Part shown: piece by piece, positions 18,828 to 26,822 of the stretch | Layout: each line of letters opens with the position of its first letter | Numbering within the stretch: position 1 is the stretch's first letter | NCBI GenBank assembly: GCA_964437945.1 | Contig: CAYTJF010000001.1 | Span: forward strand, 10,785-74,784 | Origin: Granulosicoccus sp964437945 | GTDB lineage: Bacteria > Pseudomonadota > Gammaproteobacteria > Granulosicoccales > Granulosicoccaceae | Direction: 5' to 3' | Length of the DNA stretch: 64,000 nt | Position numbers and translations under genes: made by a program | Notes under the pieces: generated by a model | Database searches by the model: none | What the model was told of the DNA's origin: nothing | Seen by the model: the letters and a program-made list of their open reading frames with translations, nothing else

Positions 18828-20018
18828 ATGAACTTTAGTGCGCGAGAAATAGCTGCTGTACGTGCGGAAACACCAGCATGTGATTCACTGATTCACTTTA
18901 ACAACGCAGGTGCATCATTAATGCCTAAGCCTGTACATCAATCTGTGTTAGATCATCTGAATCTGGAATTCACTATTGGCGGCTACGAAGCACACGCTCA
19001 AGCAGCGACTCAGATGAACGCGTTTTATGAAGCATTTGCACGTCTGTTAAACGCGAGCACTGACGAAATTGCCTATGTGGAAAATGCCACTCGTGCCTGG
19101 GACATGGCCTTTTATGGTCTGCCTTTGCAAGACGGAGATCGCATACTGACTCACGCATCTGAATACGTATCCAATTACCTGGGATTTTTACAACAAGCAA
19201 AACGACGAAACTTGTTCATCGACTTGATACCATCAGATGAATACGGCCAGATCGACGTTAATGCTATACCTGAACTGATAACCGACAAAACCCGACTCAT
19301 TGCTATTACACATGTGCCGACTCAGGGAGGGTTAGTTAATCCGGCGATAGAAGTTGGCAGAGTCGCAAAAAAACATGGGCTAATGTATTTGCTCGATGCT
19401 TGTCAGTCTGCGGGTCAGATAGCGCTTGATGTAAAAAAGCTCAATTGCGATGTACTTACCGGTACCGGGCGAAAATTTCTTCGTGGACCGCGCGGCACTG
19501 GTTTTATGTACATCAGAAAGGCATTTATCGAACAGCTCGACCCACCCTTTGTCGATTTGCATTCGGCCAACTGGACACACGAAAATAAGTTTGAATTCGT
19601 GCCAAATGCAAAAAGATTCGAAAACTGGGAAAGCTTTGTCGCCGGGCGAATCGGTTTAATGCAGGCCGTGCAATACGCCAATAATCTTGGGATAGATCGA
19701 ATTCAGTCGCGTGTAACTGCCCTTGCTTCAAATTTACGTGAGCAACTCTCGCTTGTAGGAGGCGTGGCGGTACATGACCTTGGTTTGCACAAATGCGGTA
19801 TCGTCACCCTGACAAAACAGGGAGTGCCCAGCGATTTTGCAGCGCGTCAACTACGTGAAATGGGCATCAATGTATCGGTATCAGAACTCACCAGTGCGCG
19901 ACTTGACTTAGGCCTTCGCAAGCTTGATTCACTTGTTCGGGCATCAGTGCATTATTTCAATACCGAAGAGGAGATATCGAAATTTGTACAGGCCGTTGAT
20001 TCACTCAAACCAGATTGA
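18828..20018 (+). CDS. Class V aminotransferase / cysteine-desulfurase-like PLP enzyme
   Basis: 396 aa from the ATG at 18828; a longer frame starting with TTG at 18792 directly after the redoxin remnant is less likely. FNNAGASLMPKPV is the class V opening, THVPTQGGLVNP and LLDACQSAGQIALDVKKL hold the PLP Asp/Gln contacts, and TGTGRKFLRGPRGTGFMYI carries the Schiff-base Lys. The catalytic cysteine loop of true desulfurases is not evident. The family includes isopenicillin-N-epimerase-like and hercynylcysteine-lyase-like enzymes, so the substrate is unknown. Confidence 0.85.
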   Translation: MNFSAREIAAVRAETPACDSLIHFNNAGASLMPKPVHQSVLDHLNLEFTIGGYEAHAQAATQMNAFYEAFARLLNASTDEIAYVENATRAWDMAFYGLPLQDGDRILTHASEYVSNYLGFLQQAKRRNLFIDLIPSDEYGQIDVNAIPELITDKTRLIAITHVPTQGGLVNPAIEVGRVAKKHGLMYLLDACQSAGQIALDVKKLNCDVLTGTGRKFLRGPRGTGFMYIRKAFIEQLDPPFVDLHSANWTHENKFEFVPNAKRFENWESFVAGRIGLMQAVQYANNLGIDRIQSRVTALASNLREQLSLVGGVAVHDLGLHKCGIVTLTKQGVPSDFAARQLREMGINVSVSELTSARLDLGLRKLDSLVRASVHYFNTEEEISKFVQAVDSLKPD

Positions 20019-20042
20019 GAATCCAATGGCCAAAATAAAAAA

Positions 20043-20063
20043 AGCGGAACATAAAGTTCCGCT
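20043..20063. terminator. Bidirectional terminator between convergent genes
   Basis: Perfect 8-bp stem AGCGGAAC / GTTCCGCT with loop ATAAA. A-rich sequence lies on the left and CTCTTAATAAG on the right. It sits between the aminotransferase gene and the convergent dctP-like gene and could serve both. Confidence 0.8.
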
Positions 20064-20095
20064 CTTAATAAGAAAAACTAACTGCTAACTACAAT

Positions 20096-21196
20096 CTAGA
20101 TATCCAATACACGATTACGCTGATTGGAGAATCCGACTTCTGCAATTTTTAAGTAAGCAGCCATTTCTCGCAGGTTGGTTTGGAAACTATCGTCAATCTT
20201 CGCTGCCAGCTCACTGTGGTCTCTTGTTTCTTCGAAGACTTCTTCAGCCGCCTCACCAAATGCATCATATACGTCGTCGTTGAATTCACGTAGTTCAATG
20301 CCGTTGTCATCAACCATCTTATTCAGGAATTCGCCATTGTTCGCAACGGCTTCTTCAGGCTGAGCCGCATTCTCTTCCATACAAGCCGTTTCAATGACAA
20401 TCTTTTCCCAGTTAGATAGTTTTTCGAACCACTCTTTGTTCATACCAAATGCAAGACCACCACCTGGCTCATGCATACCCGGTGAGTAGTAGTATTTAGC
20501 CGCTTCATAAAACTTCATGAAGTAATCGTTGTAAGGGCCAACCCACTCCGTAGCATCGATGGCGCCTGAGACCAGGTTTTCATAAATCTGACCACCAGGC
20601 AGAGAAACAGGTGATGCACCCAACTTCGCCATTACGTCACCACCAAGACCTGGTATACGCATTTTAAGTCCTTTAAGGTCATCAGCAGATTCAATTTCTT
20701 TGTTGAACCAACCACCCATCTGTGTGCCGGTACCTCCACAGGTAAACGCTTTCAGACCGTACTCGCCCGATAGCTCATCCCATAGTTCCTGACCGCCTTT
20801 GAATTTAATCCAGGCATTCCACTCAAGATTTGTCATGCCAAATGGCACGGAGGTGAAATAAGCAAAACCAGGGTGTTTACCCTTCCAGTAATAGTCTGCT
20901 GCTATGTAGGCCTGAGAGTTTCCAGAAGCAACTTCATCAAATGAATCAAATGCACCAACACGTTCACCGGCTGCAAAGTATTCAACCTCGATTTTGCCCT
21001 CCGACAAATCACCGATGCGTTGTGCAAGGCGTTGTGCGCTTAAACCCAGACCAGGAAAATCGCGAGGCCATGTAGACACGATAGTCAATTTGGTTTTGCT
21101 TTGTGCAATGGCAGGTGCGGAAATGATTCCGGAACCAGCAGCAGTCGCCAAACCAAGTCCGGCCGCACCTCTGGTTAAAAACGTTCTTCTCGTCAT
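20096..21196 (-). CDS. TRAP transporter solute-binding protein (DctP family), Tat-exported
   Basis: 366 aa. The N-terminus MTRRTFLTRGAAGLGLATAA is a twin-arginine signal ending near APAIAQ. The mature part is a DctP-type binding protein: AGERVGAFDSFDEVASGNSQ, DDLKGLKMRIPGLGGDVMAKLGASPV with the substrate-carboxylate Arg, and GGQIYENLVSGAIDATEWVGPYND. This resembles the subgroup binding keto or hydroxy acids as metal complexes. No DctQ or DctM membrane subunit lies in the window, so it is an orphan here. Confidence 0.9.
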   Translation of the reverse strand: MTRRTFLTRGAAGLGLATAAGSGIISAPAIAQSKTKLTIVSTWPRDFPGLGLSAQRLAQRIGDLSEGKIEVEYFAAGERVGAFDSFDEVASGNSQAYIAADYYWKGKHPGFAYFTSVPFGMTNLEWNAWIKFKGGQELWDELSGEYGLKAFTCGGTGTQMGGWFNKEIESADDLKGLKMRIPGLGGDVMAKLGASPVSLPGGQIYENLVSGAIDATEWVGPYNDYFMKFYEAAKYYYSPGMHEPGGGLAFGMNKEWFEKLSNWEKIVIETACMEENAAQPEEAVANNGEFLNKMVDDNGIELREFNDDVYDAFGEAAEEVFEETRDHSELAAKIDDSFQTNLREMAAYLKIAEVGFSNQRNRVLDI

Positions 21197-21489
21197 TTTC
21201 TTTGAATCTCCTAAAATGAAAGGTTTGTTTATAGTCTAAATTTGTGCGACCAATCGAAATTGATTGCTACTTGGCACATAAGAACATCATCACTCCATCG
21301 AGTAATGTCTCAACTGTACAGCTTACAACAAGGACGCACTGGTTCGAAAGGCCCAGCAGCGCTCAAAAAAACAGTATTTATCTGCCTGATGGACATAGTA
21401 AGCCTATCTTGAGTGGATTATGTGCCGTGCAGACTAAATTAGTACTGAAACAATCTCTCGGCCCACGCATACCACATTGTCAACCACCG
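21197..21489. other. Intergenic, no gene seen
   Basis: 293 bases between the start of the TRAP binding protein gene and the stop of the SoxW-like gene. It should contain the promoter of the TRAP gene, but I see no convincing -35/-10 pair or hairpin. Confidence 0.4.
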
Positions 21490-22053
21490 CTACAACGCTT
21501 CTTTCAATTTTCGCGCATGGTATTTCTGTAGGTGTTCGTCTCCTTCATAGCCTTTCTGGCGGACCCATTCAAAGGTGTGCAGAAAGGTCTGTTTGCCAAA
21601 TCCGCCAGGCAACGCGGCAACAGCGGCTTGCAGAGCATTGGATCTAACAGCAGGTACATCTTCAGGCATGAATAGAATGGTGGGCGTGAACATGACCCCC
21701 CATTTCAGCGCAGCGTCTTTTTCGCTGAGCACTTCACCGTCAAGATCGGTTACCTCCTCAGAGCCAAACAAGTTTAGTTGCACTATGTTGAAGTTTTCCT
21801 GAACATAATTACTGATTTGAGGGTCGGCTAATACGACTTCATGCATTTTTCTACAATAGATACACGCATACTGTTCGACGATTATGGCCAGTCGCTTGTT
21901 TTCAGCTTTCGCGTCGTCAATATCTTCTGCAATATCTTTGAAACTAACCGTAAACCAGTCTTGGGTGTGCAGACCACCTTCGCCGATGTCATCAGCGTCG
22001 GCTGCATATAGCCATAATGGGAGAAAAAGCAGGAAAATCGAGAGAGTTTTCAA
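21490..22053 (-). CDS. soxW: SoxW-like periplasmic thioredoxin
   Basis: 187 aa with a signal peptide (MKTLSIFLLFLPLWLYA). VEQYACIYCRKMHEVVLADPQI carries the CxxC active site, preceded by a region typical of SoxW-like thioredoxins. FTPTILFMPE supplies the cis-Pro. In Sox-type thiosulfate oxidizers SoxW keeps cysteines of SoxYZ or related proteins reduced in the periplasm. It is divergent from the SoxS-like gene; together they suggest that a Sox system exists outside the window. The symbol is by similarity to the family, not by context with soxXYZAB. Confidence 0.75.
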   Translation of the reverse strand: MKTLSIFLLFLPLWLYAADADDIGEGGLHTQDWFTVSFKDIAEDIDDAKAENKRLAIIVEQYACIYCRKMHEVVLADPQISNYVQENFNIVQLNLFGSEEVTDLDGEVLSEKDAALKWGVMFTPTILFMPEDVPAVRSNALQAAVAALPGGFGKQTFLHTFEWVRQKGYEGDEHLQKYHARKLKEAL

Positions 22054-22371
22054 ATTTCACCTCCGTATCTACAAACTGAGCTTGTCATGAGTGTTTACGC
22101 TACTTTTTCAGAATTTGGACACTCACGATTGTATACTATACCCATGACACCCAGCCAGACAGATCGCACTCAAAACAACGACTTAAGAGTGATTGAAGTG
22201 TTACGGACAAGGGTAGTGTTGAAACCAACGCAGATCTACCGGACTAGCACCATCCAGCCATGCAAAAGGTGGTTTGATAAACCTCTTCTATGGAAAACGT
22301 GGCTCAATGAATTTCGTGCCGGCAACACGAATTGTGGAAAAAAGTATTTCGGCAACATACCACTCGGCAAA

Positions 22372-22761
22372 ATGTGGCGCGGAAAAACATTTATTAGTAC
22401 AACTGTTTTCTGCTTATGGATAGCGCTGTTTTCACAGCCTGCTTTTTCGACATCTGCTCAACTGATAATGGTCGAGGAAACGCACTGCCCATTCTGTGCT
22501 CGTTTTAATGCTGAAATTGCACCTGTGTATCCCAAAACAACTGAAGGCAACATTGCACCACTACGCCGAGTCAGCATTGACGAGGGTTGGCCGGATGATC
22601 TTTCGCACATAGAAACTGAATCACTCACGCCCACGTTCATACTCATTCAGGATAATCGCGAACTGGGTAGATTATACGGCTACCAGGGTGATGAGTTCTT
22701 CTGGTTCCTACTAGGCGAATTGTTTGAAAAGCTGGAACCAGTTACGGATAAGGCAAATTAA
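22372..22761 (+). CDS. soxS: SoxS-like periplasmic thioredoxin
   Basis: 129 aa from the ATG at 22372, where a normal signal peptide begins (MWRGKTFISTTVFCLWIALF, ending near AFS). The frame is open up to 22087, but the 95 extra residues look non-native. LIMVEETHCPFCARFNAEI holds the CxxC, PTFILIQDNRELGRLYGYQG the cis-Pro and the SoxS-typical G-R-x-x-G-Y-x-G segment. SoxS reactivates the SoxYZ carrier in Paracoccus-type systems. It is divergent from soxW. Confidence 0.78.
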   Translation: MWRGKTFISTTVFCLWIALFSQPAFSTSAQLIMVEETHCPFCARFNAEIAPVYPKTTEGNIAPLRRVSIDEGWPDDLSHIETESLTPTFILIQDNRELGRLYGYQGDEFFWFLLGELFEKLEPVTDKAN

Positions 22762-22834
22762 TATCGATGTTAATCTCCTTACCGTAACCCTCGCATTATC
22801 GAACAAACATCGTAAGTTTGTAACCAATGTCTGT

Positions 22835-23302
22835 TTATAACCATCGTCGAACCTGGTGTTTGTATTCGGTGTATTGCTCACCAAACAGTTCAGCTAGCAC
22901 CTGCTCTTCTGGTTTGATTTGAAACTGCGTCAGGTACCAGACAAAAACAAACAGCATAGGCACACCAACTGGATTGCCAATCCAGAAAGCCCAACCGATA
23001 AGCAGCAACAGCATGCCAAGATACATCGGGTTACGGGTAAGTTTATACATGCCAGTTGCTACTAAAGCCTGGCTTCTCTCCGGCTTTAACGGATTAACGG
23101 TGGTTTTAGCTCGAAAGAATAACCAAACCGACCAGACCTCAATAACAACACCAACACAGAAAAAAAGGCAAGCTGATAACTTGAATGCGTCGAGTTCAAT
23201 TTTTAGTGACGGTGCGAGCTTATCCAGTAGATATATTGTTAGACCAATGGTCAATCCCACCACCGGTGGTGGGATTTTTAAATTGAGTAAGCTACCTTTC
23301 AC
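22835..23302 (-). CDS. Isoprenylcysteine carboxyl methyltransferase (ICMT)-like membrane protein
   Basis: 155 aa with four predicted membrane helices. RNPMYLGMLLLLIGWAFWIGNP and the C-terminal KPEEQVLAELFGEQYTEYKHQVRRWL are the ICMT/PEMT family core (SAM-binding RNPxY and E-E motif). Bacterial members are methyltransferases of unknown substrate and often sit beside redox or sulfur genes. The early codons contain a perfect 18-bp palindrome around 23259-23276, which encodes KIPPPVV and is probably fortuitous. Confidence 0.85.
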   Translation of the reverse strand: MKGSLLNLKIPPPVVGLTIGLTIYLLDKLAPSLKIELDAFKLSACLFFCVGVVIEVWSVWLFFRAKTTVNPLKPERSQALVATGMYKLTRNPMYLGMLLLLIGWAFWIGNPVGVPMLFVFVWYLTQFQIKPEEQVLAELFGEQYTEYKHQVRRWL

Positions 23303-23385
23303 TTTGATTGATTTTTATCTTGTTGGTCTTTATCGAGCTTATTTATACTTTTTTTATTCATGCCTGACCATTCAATCTAATCGAT

Positions 23386-23835
23386 CTAAGGACGGATGTA
23401 AGCATAGCCTTTTTCTTGCAAGTCAACTAGCTGCACTACGCCGGAAGGCACAAGATTGGCTTCATCGATCAGAACAATATCCTCACCAGCTTTTTTCTGC
23501 ATTGCATTGTGCGTATTACCGCAAGCTGAGAAAGTAAGATTTTCAATTTCCAGCGACATGACGGAGATACGATCTTTAACGGGTGATGTGTCTGAGCGAA
23601 ACATATGTAATCCTGGACCATAAGCCACCAGTTCGATCTCTACCGACTCGCCAATTGATTCGTAGTATTTATTCATATTCGCAACGTTGTTTAATGCCAT
23701 ATTCATACGTGCAGGATCGTTTTCATCAACATGGATAGCAACCTTGTGCATTGCTGTGTCTGCAGCTATGAGTGTATTGAAAAAAGCGCCTGCGCTGACA
23801 ATGGTGAGTAAGATAACTGCTATTAGTTTTTTCAT
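23386..23835 (-). CDS. Exported DsrE/DsrF-like family protein
   Basis: 149 aa from the ATG at 23835, which has GGAG upstream and starts a signal peptide (MKKLIAVILLTIVSAGAFF). The mature part has the DsrE-like alpha/beta pattern: HKVAIHVDENDPARMNMALNN, EIELVAYGPGLHMF, and FSACGNTHNAMQKK with a Cys in the position used by DsrE-type sulfur carriers. It is 54 bp downstream of the response regulator gene and may be cotranscribed with it. I infer a periplasmic sulfur-related role; DsrE-fold proteins are widespread, so this is not certain. Confidence 0.75.
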   Translation of the reverse strand: MKKLIAVILLTIVSAGAFFNTLIAADTAMHKVAIHVDENDPARMNMALNNVANMNKYYESIGESVEIELVAYGPGLHMFRSDTSPVKDRISVMSLEIENLTFSACGNTHNAMQKKAGEDIVLIDEANLVPSGVVQLVDLQEKGYAYIRP

Positions 23836-23889
23836 GTGTTTCTCCAAATGATTAGACTTGCATAGTGCCAACCTGAAACAAATCAGCTT

Positions 23890-24564
23890 TTATTCTTCGC
23901 TGTTCAGATTGTCAAACATATTTTCTGAAATAGCCAGCACAGCAGCCTGCACTCGCGATTGAACCTTAAGCTTTTTTAACACCGCTCGGACGTGCAATTT
24001 AACCGTACCATCAACGATGCCCAGTGCCGATGCGATGTCTTTATTACTTTGCCCTTGCGCAATATGACGCAATATGTCCATTTCCCGGGGCGTTAAATTG
24101 TACGTGTCGGTTACAGACCGGCTCGGTTTTTCATCTTTTGACACTACAGCACGGGCCAGTAAACTGGTTAGATCTGGCGCTACCACTGTTTCTCCGTCTT
24201 TAGCCTGCTTTAATAGCTGCTCCAGTACATCGATCTCCATGTCTTTTAACAAATAACCCATAGCGCCGATTCTGAGCGCTTCCATTAAGTCCTGCTCTTC
24301 AACGCTTGTGGTTAGTATGACCACACATTGTGTTGGCATAACTTCTTTAATTTTTACCAGCAACTCGAGCCCGCTCAATTCCTTCATGCGTAAATCCAGC
24401 AGCACCACATCGGGCTGCGAATGATTGATCAAATCAATCGCCTCAGTCGGGTTGCCAGACATGCCTACTACATTAATATCCCGACTGGTCAGTAATTGCT
24501 TTAAACCATTTCGAAACAAGGCATGATCATCAATTATCACAACGCTTAGATTGCTATTGCTCAT
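23890..24564 (-). CDS. NarL/LuxR-family response regulator
   Basis: 224 aa. The receiver domain has acidic IDDHALFRNG, phospho-acceptor Asp57 in VVLLDLRM, TTSVEE and the KDME lysine. The LuxR-type HTH is LTPREMDILRHIAQGQSNKDIASALGI, then TVKLHVRAVLKKL. It overlaps the upstream sensor kinase gene by 4 bp (ATGA), so the two form a translationally coupled pair. Its position directly after the dsr genes suggests control of sulfur oxidation, but no target site is proven. A symbol is withheld because NarL and NarP relatives cannot be separated by eye. Confidence 0.93.
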   Translation of the reverse strand: MSNSNLSVVIIDDHALFRNGLKQLLTSRDINVVGMSGNPTEAIDLINHSQPDVVLLDLRMKELSGLELLVKIKEVMPTQCVVILTTSVEEQDLMEALRIGAMGYLLKDMEIDVLEQLLKQAKDGETVVAPDLTSLLARAVVSKDEKPSRSVTDTYNLTPREMDILRHIAQGQSNKDIASALGIVDGTVKLHVRAVLKKLKVQSRVQAAVLAISENMFDNLNSEE

Positions 24565-26183
24565 GCAGAGTCTCTTTGTGGCTCAATTAAAGGTGGCATC
24601 GAAATTAACACTCGGGTGCCTTCACCACGCTCTGAATCAATATTCAATCTGGCGCCAATGCTCAGCGCACGCTCTTGCATAATAGTGAGACCGATTTGTT
24701 CACCACTGTCACTTGGTTGGTTAATCACTGCATCATTGGCAACTGACTGATCAAACCCAACGCCATCATCTTCGATCAGGATACTTCGTACACCCGAAGA
24801 CTTGATTTTCAGGTAAACACGCACCATTGACGCATCCGCGTATTTGCGCGCATTGTTTAGCGCTTCTCCAATTATTCGCTGCAACGCTGATTCCTCTCGC
24901 GGGGTAAATCGAATTTGTGGATCGTCTGATTGAAAAAAAACAGACACACCACTGGCTTTACTGAATTGATCTATAACCACTTGTAACGAATCGGCATAAC
25001 GGTGTTCAGCTAGTGGGCTGCGATATTCACGGATTAGGCCGCGTACTTCTTCATTAGCCTCCTCTATGGAACCGGTTATTTTGAGCACATCATGATAAGT
25101 GCTTGCGTCATTTTGCGACTTTAATTTTTCACTCAACAGCGTGGTTTGGTAGCGTATCGCGAGTAAGGTCTGCGCCAGAGAGTCATGTATTTCAGCAGCC
25201 AGCTCATTGCGATCACGACTTAATCGTGCATTCAATACCTGCTTTTGAACACGGTGCTTGCTGCACAACAGACTCAGTTGCTCAGATACTGTGGTTAGTA
25301 CTCGTCTGGTTTCGCTGTGTTCAGTTTGTTCCAGTGATTGTCTTTCAACAATCAGAACCCCTGCCTTTTGGTCACCGGCAAAAAAAGGTACCCATACTTC
25401 ACTGAGCTCTGTTGTGCCGGTGGGTTCAATAGTCGATATTTGCTGTGGAATGTGATCGAGTGTAACAACATCAGCAAAAACGCTGCCGTCTGTACTGTTT
25501 GTTGATGCTGCATTGGCTATATCGCCTACGCTGCTGGTTGCTACGCAACGCAGCTTGCCTTCGCCTGGTACAACTTCATAGCAGCTGACCCGCGCCGATT
25601 CAAACCACTCTGCCAGATACTTACACACTGTTTCGTATGCTGCTTCATCTTCAGATTCGTTCGACACATCTGACGTGAGCTTAAAAAGCAGCTCCAACAC
25701 CCTTTTTTGCTCACTTAACTTCTTCGTCTGAGATTCGACCAGCGAATCCATATTGTCGGAAAGCCGAAGTAATGAGGTAGCAAGATTTGTCGTATGAAAA
25801 TTGAGCTCTTTGTAGTGACGATGATTTTTATCCAATCCAATTCTTGCATCCAGATCGCCATCACACACTTGTTGCAGCCACATTCGAAACGCCAGATCGG
25901 GTTCAATAAAATGTTGATTGGTGTATTGATAAACAGACCAAAGAGAAATAACGGTAAAAACGATTAAAGCCAGAACCAAAGCTGCCACTAAAACAACGGT
26001 GCCAATCAGAAACGTACCACGCGGGACTGACCATAAAGTAAGGAATACTAATAGTACCAGTAACGTTGTAAACCCGATGGCAATATAGGTGCAAAGCAAG
26101 CGCAACTGCTTTGACGACGCCAATGCACGCCCATAGGCTGAAATCTCGCCACGTCTGACACGGTAGTCAGGCGATGAAGGCAT
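24561..26183 (-). CDS. NarX-like sensor histidine kinase with GAF domain
   Basis: 540 aa from the ATG at 26183 (MPSSPDYRVRRGEIS). The open frame continues to 26438, but that part is the palindromic element at 26186-26453 and not protein-like. Two membrane helices lie in the first 90 residues with a short loop between them, so there is no large periplasmic sensor domain. A HAMP-like region, a GAF-like domain (YETVCKYLAEWFESARVSCYEV), a HisKA_3 box with His in LAAEIHDSLAQTLLAIRYQ, and an HATPase (NALNNARKYADA, EDDGVGFD, GLTIMQERA) follow. The CPxC quinone or Fe-S motifs of other redox kinases are not seen. It is coupled to the response regulator gene. Confidence 0.88.
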   Translation of the reverse strand: MPSSPDYRVRRGEISAYGRALASSKQLRLLCTYIAIGFTTLLVLLVFLTLWSVPRGTFLIGTVVLVAALVLALIVFTVISLWSVYQYTNQHFIEPDLAFRMWLQQVCDGDLDARIGLDKNHRHYKELNFHTTNLATSLLRLSDNMDSLVESQTKKLSEQKRVLELLFKLTSDVSNESEDEAAYETVCKYLAEWFESARVSCYEVVPGEGKLRCVATSSVGDIANAASTNSTDGSVFADVVTLDHIPQQISTIEPTGTTELSEVWVPFFAGDQKAGVLIVERQSLEQTEHSETRRVLTTVSEQLSLLCSKHRVQKQVLNARLSRDRNELAAEIHDSLAQTLLAIRYQTTLLSEKLKSQNDASTYHDVLKITGSIEEANEEVRGLIREYRSPLAEHRYADSLQVVIDQFSKASGVSVFFQSDDPQIRFTPREESALQRIIGEALNNARKYADASMVRVYLKIKSSGVRSILIEDDGVGFDQSVANDAVINQPSDSGEQIGLTIMQERALSIGARLNIDSERGEGTRVLISMPPLIEPQRDSA

Positions 26184-26185
26184 GC

Positions 26186-26453
26186 TAGTGGCCCATCCAC
26201 ATGATACTGTCGGGTTCAGCGTGACTGTCTGCGCTTGCAGCAAGGCGCTCTTTCGAAGGCATAGTTGTTCTACGTCGAGAGAGGGCAACGTAGTCTGCGA
26301 GCGCAGACAGCCGCGCCCGAAGGGAGCCACAGAGCCATTCCATTGCTGCGTTGCAACTCTTGGCAAGGGAACAACCATTGCCTTCGAGCTGCGCCTTGCA
26401 CTGGAGTGGCTCTGTGGCTCTGAACCCGACAGTATCATGTGGATGGGCCACTA
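26186..26453. mobile_element. 268-bp MITE-like palindromic element with 34-bp terminal inverted repeats
   Basis: Perfect 34-bp inverted repeats form the ends (26186-26219 and 26420-26453, beginning TAGTGGCCCATCCACATG). Nested inside are further inverted pairs: CTGTCTGCGCT with AGCGCAGACAG, AGCCACAGAGCCA with its complement near 26406-26418, and an imperfect pair around CAAGGCGC and TCGAAGGCA. No transposase is encoded. The outer TAG supplies the stop codon of dsrR, and the other end lies 2 bases from the ATG of the kinase gene, so the element fills the whole intergenic space. No clear target-site duplication is visible. Confidence 0.8.
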
Positions 26454-26813
26454 CCCATCAGCCTTGTTTGAATCGGATGAATCGTTGGCAGTTGTTTCTA
26501 CAGGAGCGACATAGCTTGGATCGTTTGGGTTTTTAAAAATAAAATGCAAACCGCCTTCGTCGAGTTCAACGTAATCCAATTCCGTGCCATTTAGAAGTGC
26601 CTGATGATCTTTTGCGATCACAACATCGATACCGCCAGTAGACACCATGGTGTCACCGGGGCCAGCTTCGTCAAAACCCATTTGGTACTCAAACGACCCA
26701 TCAGCGATACGCTGTGCAGCAACACGTAGCGGCATATCGTCAAAATCATGATGCTGCATATTTCGCTTTAGCTCGGCACCGGCCGCTTTGGTTACTTTAA
26801 ACATGACTCTCAC
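26451..26813 (-). CDS. dsrR: DsrR, IscA-like protein of the dsr cluster
   Basis: 120 aa from GTG at 26813, or 117 aa from ATG at 26804. The sequence follows the A-type scaffold fold (FKVTKAAGAELKRN, RVAAQRI, YQMGFDEAGPGD, DVVIAKDHQALLNGTELDYV). The three cysteines that bind Fe-S clusters in IscA are absent; there is no Cys at all. That is the known feature of DsrR, which is thought to act in post-transcriptional control of dsr expression. The C-terminal tail is low-complexity. The TAG stop is formed by the first three bases of the adjacent palindromic element. Confidence 0.88.
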   Translation of the reverse strand: MRVMFKVTKAAGAELKRNMQHHDFDDMPLRVAAQRIADGSFEYQMGFDEAGPGDTMVSTGGIDVVIAKDHQALLNGTELDYVELDEGGLHFIFKNPNDPSYVAPVETTANDSSDSNKADG

Positions 26814-26822
26814 ACATGACCA

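Noticed and set aside
21330..21375. Possible tRNA because of a GGTTCGAA-like string
   Set aside because: No acceptor stem or anticodon arm can be folded around it.
22087..22371. 95-residue extension of the SoxS-like protein
   Set aside because: The segment has no family similarity and would bury the signal peptide that begins at 22372.
23259..23276. 18-bp perfect palindrome as a terminator
   Set aside because: It lies inside the coding part of the ICMT-like gene, encodes KIPPPVV and has no proper T tract for either neighbouring gene.
24561..26438. Sensor kinase starting at 26438 (625 aa)
   Set aside because: The first 85 codons lie within the palindromic element and read as non-protein-like sequence in several frames; the ATG at 26183 gives a normal kinase.
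26182..26514. Plus-strand 110-aa frame over the palindromic element
   Set aside because: It arises from the inverted repeats; the same residues recur in other frames of both strands.
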